Shown one piece after another: positions 1 to 3,997 of a stretch of 5,345 bases of DNA. Location: assembly GCA_017511325.1 (NCBI GenBank), contig JAFWKS010000229.1:1-5345 (forward strand). The letters run 5' to 3'. Both the position numbers and the translations under genes were made by a program. This DNA comes from Erysipelotrichaceae bacterium. Lineage in GTDB: Bacteria; Bacillota_I; Bacilli_A; Erysipelotrichales; Erysipelotrichaceae. The number at the start of each line of letters is the position of its first letter. Positions within the stretch are counted from its first letter, which is position 1. The notes beneath the pieces were generated by a model. The model was not told the origin of the DNA. It searched no databases and saw only the letters and a program-made list of their open reading frames with translations.

Positions 1-92
1 AGTTTCCTGATCTTCTTTCCTGTCACGTATTGAAGATCATCCTGCGAAACATACTCTTTTGATTTTTCACTGCTGTTGTGAATAACGTACAT
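1..92 (-). CDS. Start of an unrecognised gene, truncated by the window edge
   Basis: Only the first 30 codons plus two bases are in the window, so the product cannot be identified. The reading frame opens with ATG at 92-90 and runs without a stop to the window edge. It begins MYVIHNSSEKSKEY and continues as a polar, lysine- and aspartate-containing stretch with no signal peptide or membrane segment. The start is supported by an AAGGAG ribosome binding site 8 bases upstream. It lies on the same strand as the other genes, just after a terminator-like hairpin, with too little room for a separate promoter. Its expression may therefore depend on read-through from the genes upstream. Its position in the element suggests another small accessory gene, but that is inference only. 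Confidence 0.6.
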   Translation of the reverse strand, partial: MYVIHNSSEKSKEYVSQDDLQYVTGKKIRK

Positions 93-100
93 GTGTCTTT

Positions 101-106
101 CTCCTT
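101..106 (-). promoter_or_regulatory. Ribosome binding site of the truncated gene at 92
   Basis: AAGGAG read on the minus strand, 8 bases before the ATG at 92. It is what decides the start of the otherwise short, edge-truncated reading frame. It overlaps the first copy of a 9-bp tandem repeat. Confidence 0.6.
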
Positions 107-121
107 CTTTTGCTTCTTTTG
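104..121. repeat. 9-bp tandem duplication next to a ribosome binding site
   Basis: CTTCTTTTG occurs twice back to back on the plus strand (104-112 and 113-121), lying between the terminator T-tract and the ribosome binding site of the next gene. On the minus strand it forms a purine-rich leader, CAAAAGAAG twice. A two-copy tandem like this can arise or change by slippage. No function is evident. Confidence 0.5.
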
Positions 122-122
122 C

Positions 123-150
123 AAAATAAAAGGGCGCAGCTTATGCGTCC
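123..150 (-). terminator. Rho-independent terminator after the 117-residue ribbon-helix-helix gene
   Basis: On the minus strand GGACGCA (150-144) pairs with TGCGCCC (138-132) around a 5-base loop TAAGC. The stem has six pairs and one A-C mismatch, and is GC-rich. TTTTATTTT (131-123) follows at once. The hairpin starts 29 bases after the stop codon at 180, which is a usual place for the end of an operon. The next gene on the same strand begins only 31 bases past the T-tract, so the hairpin may act as a partial terminator or attenuator rather than a full stop. Confidence 0.75.
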
Positions 151-179
151 TGTAATGTATGTGCCTGTATGCGATTGTG

Positions 180-533
180 TTATTTCTTCTTGGTTGTCTT
201 TTTCTTTTCGGCAGTCGCTGCCGTAATCCTTCTGGTCTTACCGTCAGGATTAAGCAGGACGGTCGCCTCGTCATTGGTCTTGATGCCCTTCTTTTTCATA
301 TCGGCTCTGATGATCTTGCGCAGATATTCGTAGAGGTTGGTCTGTCCTTCCAGGAATTCGATTATGTCATTATCTTCATCAAATCTCATGCGCATATTAA
401 AGCGTCTGTATTTGCTCTTCTCATAGGAATCCTGGTAGGCTCGCATGTGTTTGTAGGAATCTTCGCTGAAGACCTTGCCTGCCGTAAAAACAATACCGTC
501 TCTTTTTTTCACTTTGCTTTTTGTGGATTTCAT
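180..533 (-). CDS. Small ribbon-helix-helix DNA-binding protein (117 aa)
   Basis: A 117-residue basic protein. Residues 43-80 fit the ribbon-helix-helix pattern of plasmid and conjugative-element regulators: a basic strand RRFNMRMRF (43-51), a first helix DEDNDIIEFLEG, a turn, and a second helix LYEYLRKIIRADMKKK. Members of this fold bind DNA as dimers through the strand and often repress their own operon, control copy number or help assemble a relaxosome. The first 40 residues are polar and lysine-rich. The C-terminus ends in EKKKTTKKK, which could add non-specific DNA contacts. ATG at 533 is supported by AGGAGG 9 bases upstream (543-548). The gene follows the 596-residue gene by 79 bp, and a palindrome lies in that gap, consistent with autoregulation. 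A strong terminator follows. The fold is fairly secure from the pattern; the exact role is inference. Confidence 0.8.
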   Translation of the reverse strand: MKSTKSKVKKRDGIVFTAGKVFSEDSYKHMRAYQDSYEKSKYRRFNMRMRFDEDNDIIEFLEGQTNLYEYLRKIIRADMKKKGIKTNDEATVLLNPDGKTRRITAATAEKKKTTKKK

Positions 534-577
534 GCAAAACGTCCTCCTGTTTTTCGATTACATGGTACCACAGTCGG

Positions 578-590
578 ATACATTTTGTAT
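578..590. promoter_or_regulatory. Small palindrome before the 117-residue gene, possible operator
   Basis: ATACATTTTGTAT is an inverted repeat of 5-bp arms (ATACA/TGTAT) around three bases, about 45 bp before the ATG at 533. A second perfect palindrome, TGGTACCA, lies at 563-570. A TGTAAT hexamer that could act as a -10 box lies between the palindromes and the ribosome binding site (minus strand, 564-559), though no good -35 stands upstream of it. Ribbon-helix-helix proteins bind short repeated sites like these, so control by the protein encoded next door is plausible but unproven. Confidence 0.3.
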
Positions 591-612
591 ACGGTATTTT
601 TTCGGGGGTGTT

Positions 613-2403
613 TTATTCTTTCACGCGGGCCTTTCTCTTGGCTTCCCTGATCCGCTGATCATAGAGTTCAGCATCTTCGTTGACCTGCTCATGGATGAGT
701 CCCTTGATGTAGGAGCTCACCGTTGTGTCGTGAAGCTTGGCGGCCTTCTTGATCTTGTTGATGAACTTCTCGCCCATTCTCATTCCAAGGACGCTTGTTC
801 TAAAACGTTTGGGTTCTTCCTCTTTCTGCTCAAGTTTCTTTGTTGGCAATGAGGGAATCAGAAGCTGGATGTCAATCCTGCCTCGGGCGACTTCGTTATA
901 AAACTTGTTGAAGGTATAACCCTGAAGCGCGGGGAGAGCGTTGAGATCTTTCTTGGCGCATTGAAGGCCCATTTGCCTCAAGACCTCCTCCAGCATGTGA
1001 TAGCCCTTGGGATAGCCGTATTCATCGTAGATGATGACTTCATCAGGATCGAAGATCTCCATGGTGTCCGCATTGTAGTAGGCGGTCTCTTTTCTGATTG
1101 AGTGGGAGATCGCGTTGAGCATATCGGAATATGTAAGGAAGGTCGGGGTGTATTTTGCGGTAGCGATACTGTAGAGTTCGTTTACTTCAAACACAGGCAT
1201 GAAGATCGATTTGCGTGACCATTCCCCTTTTTCATAGGCGGGGTAGATCGGATCGAAGCTGTCGATCTCAAATCTCTCGCTTGAGGCAAACAGCGCTCTT
1301 GATGCCACTGCCCATTCCTCGGATGAGGTATGGCAGAGATAACCGAGCGATCCGATGCCGTAAGGCGTACAGGGCGTGACGAAGACGCGGGGGAAGACGG
1401 AGCCGTTTCCTTTAAGCCAGGTCGTATTGCCCCAGGCGTTATCTTTGCTGTTTTTTACGGTGGCGTCTTTTACCAGCATCTTATCTTTTCCCTTTATGAT
1501 GCCTCGCGGATTTCCCGTGGCCATCGAATAGACCAGCGAGTCTCCATCGGAGATGACCAGGGCGTACGGATGAGACTCGACCATTTGCGTCACGATCATT
1601 TCTCCGGTGGCAGGGTTTCTCTTCTTTTTACTCAGCTCGGGAAGCTTCCTATAGGCTTGAGTGATTTTGCTTAAGGTCTTGATCTTGACCAGCAGCCTTT
1701 TCTCGGCGGTGGAAGAGATCTTGATTATCTTGTTGGCTCCTACTTCAGAAATAAAGACTACGAGGATCTTATCATTACTGATATAGATGCCGCGGGCTCT
1801 TGAATACATCGTATCGTCGGATCCGATATTCTCCATGTTGTCCAAGAAGTCGCGGAACTCTTTGATGGTGTAGAAGATGCCTTTTTCTAAAACCTCGGCA
1901 CACTCTGCGCGGGGGAGCGTGTCCTTATACGTGTCATTGCATAAGACTTGCGACGCTCCTGTCAGTTTGCCATAGAGATAAGTGAGCGATGGTTTATCTA
2001 CGGCAGCAGTAGGAATGCCGTTGGCAGCAAACATGGTTTCTATTCTCGATGTTCTTAGTGCGATTCTAAGTTTGTCATGATTTGTTGTGAAGAACTGTTT
2101 TTCTTTTTCTTCGAAATGTGTTCTGTAGTAAATCTCGTCTTCGCCTATCGTATCAAGGTATGCTGTCTTACCTTTTCTTGTCAGCATAATGTAGCTGTAG
2201 GAATCATCTGTTTTTCTCCTGTCTGCTTTTATAACAGTTTCAACTCTGAAGAACTCTTCCTGTATACACTGTTTGATTACTGCCTGGACTCTTTTCTCGG
2301 TAGCAAACTGCATACCGTAGCGAGCCAGATCACGTCTGTAACAGCCACCTGTTTTAGCAAGGTGTTCTGCTAATTTAGTATTCAGCGTCGTTTTGCCAAA
2401 CAT
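613..2403 (-). CDS. 596-aa DNA-binding protein: N-terminal winged helix, C-terminal ribbon-helix-helix
   Basis: I do not recognise the whole protein. Residues 1-85 look like a winged helix: helices around LNTKLAEHLAKT, CYRRDLARYG and KRVQAVIKQCIQEEFF, then a strand-turn-strand wing ending YIMLTRKGKTAYL. Residues 110-230 contain SRARGIYIS and ILVVFIS, which recalls replication-relaxation (Replic_Relax-like) proteins of mobile elements, but this is weak. Residues 230-520 are an unassigned, mostly alpha/beta stretch. Residues 532-574 fit a ribbon-helix-helix: strand RFRTSVLGMRMG, helix EKFINKIKKAAKLHD, helix VSSYIKGLIHEQV. An acidic/basic tail follows to residue 596. No HUH relaxase histidine cluster, P-loop, signal peptide or membrane segment was seen. 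ATG at 2403 has AGGAGG 6 bases upstream (2410-2415). The gene stands after a 186-bp gap and may start its own transcript. A role as relaxosome accessory or element regulator is inferred. Confidence 0.8.
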   Translation of the reverse strand: MFGKTTLNTKLAEHLAKTGGCYRRDLARYGMQFATEKRVQAVIKQCIQEEFFRVETVIKADRRKTDDSYSYIMLTRKGKTAYLDTIGEDEIYYRTHFEEKEKQFFTTNHDKLRIALRTSRIETMFAANGIPTAAVDKPSLTYLYGKLTGASQVLCNDTYKDTLPRAECAEVLEKGIFYTIKEFRDFLDNMENIGSDDTMYSRARGIYISNDKILVVFISEVGANKIIKISSTAEKRLLVKIKTLSKITQAYRKLPELSKKKRNPATGEMIVTQMVESHPYALVISDGDSLVYSMATGNPRGIIKGKDKMLVKDATVKNSKDNAWGNTTWLKGNGSVFPRVFVTPCTPYGIGSLGYLCHTSSEEWAVASRALFASSERFEIDSFDPIYPAYEKGEWSRKSIFMPVFEVNELYSIATAKYTPTFLTYSDMLNAISHSIRKETAYYNADTMEIFDPDEVIIYDEYGYPKGYHMLEEVLRQMGLQCAKKDLNALPALQGYTFNKFYNEVARGRIDIQLLIPSLPTKKLEQKEEEPKRFRTSVLGMRMGEKFINKIKKAAKLHDTTVSSYIKGLIHEQVNEDAELYDQRIREAKRKARVKE

Positions 2404-2450
2404 GTGCTTCCTCCTATTCGTTTGTGCTTTGGTTTACTTTGTAGTCTTTA

Positions 2451-2485
2451 GCCACACGGCCTTTCTTTAAATTTTTAATTGTGGC
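2451..2485. repeat. Inverted repeat GCCACA...TGTGGC with AT-rich centre
   Basis: GCCACA at 2451-2456 is the reverse complement of TGTGGC at 2480-2485, separated by 23 bases that include TTTAAATTTTTAATT. No T-tract follows on the minus strand, so it is not a terminator for the upstream gene. It ends about 48 bp before the 596-residue gene and could be a regulatory protein site or chance. Confidence 0.35.
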
Positions 2486-2511
2486 GTGATTTTCTGCTTT
2501 TTTGGCCTTGA

Positions 2512-2540
2512 AAAATGCAACCTTTTGTGGGTGAAGTCAA
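2512..2540 (-). promoter_or_regulatory. Weak promoter candidate for the 596-aa gene
   Basis: On the minus strand TTGACT (2540-2535) matches five of six bases of the -35 consensus. A 17-bp spacer leads to CATTTT (2517-2512), which matches only three of six -10 bases. The site lies 109 bp or more before the start codon in the only sizeable gap. The -35 candidate falls between the arms of two inverted repeats, which would suit a regulated promoter. The poor -10 keeps confidence low. Confidence 0.25.
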
Positions 2541-2558
2541 CATTCCGACAAAACACCC
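2523..2558. repeat. Interleaved pair of inverted repeats flanking the -35 candidate
   Basis: On the plus strand TTTTGT-GGGTG (2523-2533) is followed 14 bases later by ACAAAA-CACCC (2548-2558). TTTTGT is the reverse complement of ACAAAA, and GGGTG of CACCC, but the two segments keep the same order. The two hairpins therefore cannot form together as a simple nested stem. This could be a two-part protein-binding site, alternative hairpins, or coincidence. Confidence 0.35.
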
Positions 2559-2589
2559 TATTTTTTCGCACACTTTTTGTATCTTTTTC

Positions 2590-3258
2590 TTAGTTTGCGG
2601 CAGCCTCGTTTCGGCTTTTAACCACAAAAAGCATCCCTTCATCTTCATCCTTGTCCACAAGCCTGAACTGGCAGTGCAGATCAACATTTCCGGCATTGTC
2701 TGAATAGCCGAGAGCCATGAAGATTTCGTTGATTATCCTGCCGTTTTCCAGGTTGTCATGGTCACAGATCTGGATGCTGTTCCACTTCTTTTTTCTTCTG
2801 ATGATATAGACATCAAACGGGGGTTTTATGATCTGAAACAGATCATTTCCCTGCTCATCCTTCCATTCGGAAAGCGCCGCTCTGACGTAATTCATAAGCA
2901 CATAATTCTCTTTGGCACTGCCTTCTCTATACATTCTTTTGAAGGTAAAAGGCGTCTGAATTTTGAGAATTCCGTCAGTAAAATTGACGCTGACCGGAAG
3001 GTTTTTCATATAGTTTTTTTCTTCTTTTCTTTCGAAATATTCCGATGTTTTTTCTTTGTTTTCGATAGCGAAACGGCAGGTCAGAGCGATCTTTTCTGCT
3101 CTGTAAATTATGTTGTCGAGATCATCATAAGACATGTTTTCAGGCCCGTCATATCGGTTGTAATTCTTCAGCGCATCATCGATATGCTTGAGTGCACTGT
3201 CCATTTCAACGATGTTGTTATAAGCTGAGTCGATGTCAAAGGATCTCTTATACCACAT
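2590..3258 (-). CDS. RusA-like Holliday junction resolvase-related protein (222 aa)
   Basis: Residues 1-85 are mostly helical and charged. Residues 88-215 resemble RusA, the phage/prophage endonuclease that cuts Holliday junctions as a dimer using clustered aspartates. The pattern includes a strand and proline followed by a basic turn (TPFTFKRMYREG, 102-113), a helix (YVLMNYVRAALSEW), a strand ending in a basic patch (FDVYIIRRKKKW), then DHDNL and, further on, GYSDN and NVDLHCQFRLV. Asp166, Asp168 and Asp187 have the same spacing as RusA Asp70, Asp72 and Asp91; Asn169 is also shared. RusA Lys76 is replaced by Asn172, so activity may differ. E. coli RusA is 120 residues, so the N-terminal 85 are an extension. 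ATG at 3258 overlaps the previous gene by 11 bp; its GGAGG is 12 bases away, a long spacing. It may belong to an anonymous family (possibly DUF6100, from memory). The RusA link is inferred by eye. Confidence 0.75.
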   Translation of the reverse strand: MWYKRSFDIDSAYNNIVEMDSALKHIDDALKNYNRYDGPENMSYDDLDNIIYRAEKIALTCRFAIENKEKTSEYFERKEEKNYMKNLPVSVNFTDGILKIQTPFTFKRMYREGSAKENYVLMNYVRAALSEWKDEQGNDLFQIIKPPFDVYIIRRKKKWNSIQICDHDNLENGRIINEIFMALGYSDNAGNVDLHCQFRLVDKDEDEGMLFVVKSRNEAAAN

Positions 3259-3997
3259 ACTGTTTCCAGGCCTCCGTTCTCTTCCGTGGACTCTTGATCA
3301 CCTCATATCCTCTTTCGGTTTTCTCATTGATTTTGCAGATATGCGTGAATCCTACATAAGGAACTTTGTCGATACTCTTTTCATTTTCCAGCACGGCGAT
3401 TCTTCTTACGCTGTCCCGAAGTTCCTGATGGTCAACTTTCGGCAGGTTTCGCATGAGTTCAAACTCGATGTCTTCCGTTCTTTTTGGAACGTAGGCGATC
3501 TGATAAAGCATGTCTTTTTTCTCGCCATCCGATTCGGAAACAAACATTATGTTCCATGGGAATTCTCCAACAACAAACTCATAGGAATCTGGCAGCATGT
3601 CAATGACAAGATACATACATCTGATCTGCTGCATCTGCCTTTCCGTGACCATATCCTTGATTTCCACATCCTTGACTTTGTATCTTTTCCCTGCTGAATC
3701 CGTATCGTAATAAGGGATCAGATCAGGCAGTCTGTATGTTCTGTTTTTGATGATCCCGTCAAAGAATCTGTCGTTTGTGATCGTCAGATATGCTCCCTGA
3801 GTAAGGGCCCATCCGTTTTCCGAAAGAAGCACATAACCTTTTCTTTCGATAGCAAAGAGAATGGACTGAGCAAAGGACTCGTCCATCTCTTCATAATTGT
3901 TTACAAGCGCTTTGACAAGCTGGTTCATTTTCATGACCGGCACTTTCTTTAAAATGCCTCTGATAAAACGCTCATATTCATCCAATCCAATTATCAT
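3248..3997 (-). CDS. Winged-helix-like accessory protein encoded next to virB4 (249 aa)
   Basis: Residues 5-70 look like a winged helix: helices EYERFIRGILKKV, MNQLVKALVNNY and ESFAQSILFAIERKG, then a short wing YVLLSENGWALT. Residues 118-235 alternate helix and strand (RCMYLVIDML, YEFVVGEFPWNIMFV, MLYQIAYVP, RRIAVLEN, PYVGFTHICKI). This is compatible with a small alpha/beta domain such as those in replication-relaxation-type proteins; no catalytic motif is clear. It may be the anonymous family called DUF5697, from memory. No signal peptide or membrane helix, so it should be cytoplasmic. ATG at 3997 has AGGAGG 7 bases upstream (4005-4010) and overlaps the end of the ATPase gene by 20 bp, suggesting coupled translation. 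It in turn overlaps the resolvase-like gene by 11 bp. A DNA-binding role in transfer or element control is inference. Confidence 0.75.
   Translation of the reverse strand: MIIGLDEYERFIRGILKKVPVMKMNQLVKALVNNYEEMDESFAQSILFAIERKGYVLLSENGWALTQGAYLTITNDRFFDGIIKNRTYRLPDLIPYYDTDSAGKRYKVKDVEIKDMVTERQMQQIRCMYLVIDMLPDSYEFVVGEFPWNIMFVSESDGEKKDMLYQIAYVPKRTEDIEFELMRNLPKVDHQELRDSVRRIAVLENEKSIDKVPYVGFTHICKINEKTERGYEVIKSPRKRTEAWKQYVV
3271..3275 (-). promoter_or_regulatory. Distant ribosome binding site of the 222-aa gene
   Basis: GGAGG on the minus strand, 12 bases before the ATG at 3258, further than the 6-9 bases at the neighbouring genes. It lies inside the end of the 249-residue gene. The 11-bp overlap suggests that ribosomes finishing that gene re-initiate here, which would make the spacing less critical. 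Confidence 0.5.

Larger units (their letters stand above)
2404..2589. other. 186-bp intergenic region between the resolvase-like and 596-aa genes
   Basis: This is the largest non-coding gap seen, AT-rich, and the only break in the otherwise tight gene string upstream of the 596-residue gene. It contains a weak promoter candidate, a 6-bp-arm inverted repeat and a pair of interleaved inverted repeats (each listed separately), and ends with AGGAGG before the ATG at 2403. No clear terminator follows the stop codon at 2590. It is a candidate promoter/operator region or protein-binding site of the element; nothing in it identifies an origin of transfer. Confidence 0.6.

Noticed and set aside
23..274. 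Minus-strand open frame of 83 codons
   Set aside because: It overlaps the end of the 117-residue gene, crosses the terminator hairpin and is in a different frame from the better supported start at 92.
159..650. Plus-strand open frame of 163 codons
   Set aside because: It is antisense to the 117-residue gene and rich in Phe/Leu, as expected from the complement of Lys/Glu codons. It has no family resemblance, and all supported genes are on the other strand.
613..2403. Relaxase identity for the 596-residue protein
   Set aside because: No HUH-type histidine cluster or other catalytic relaxase motif is seen; the visible modules are DNA-binding only.
2404..2589. Origin of transfer in the intergenic gap
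   Set aside because: Inverted repeats are present, but no known nick-site sequence is recognised and no relaxase gene is adjacent, so the repeats alone do not justify the call.
2475..2696. Minus-strand open frame of 73 codons covering part of the intergenic gap
   Set aside because: It starts inside the resolvase-like gene in another frame, has no clear ribosome binding site and no recognisable pattern.
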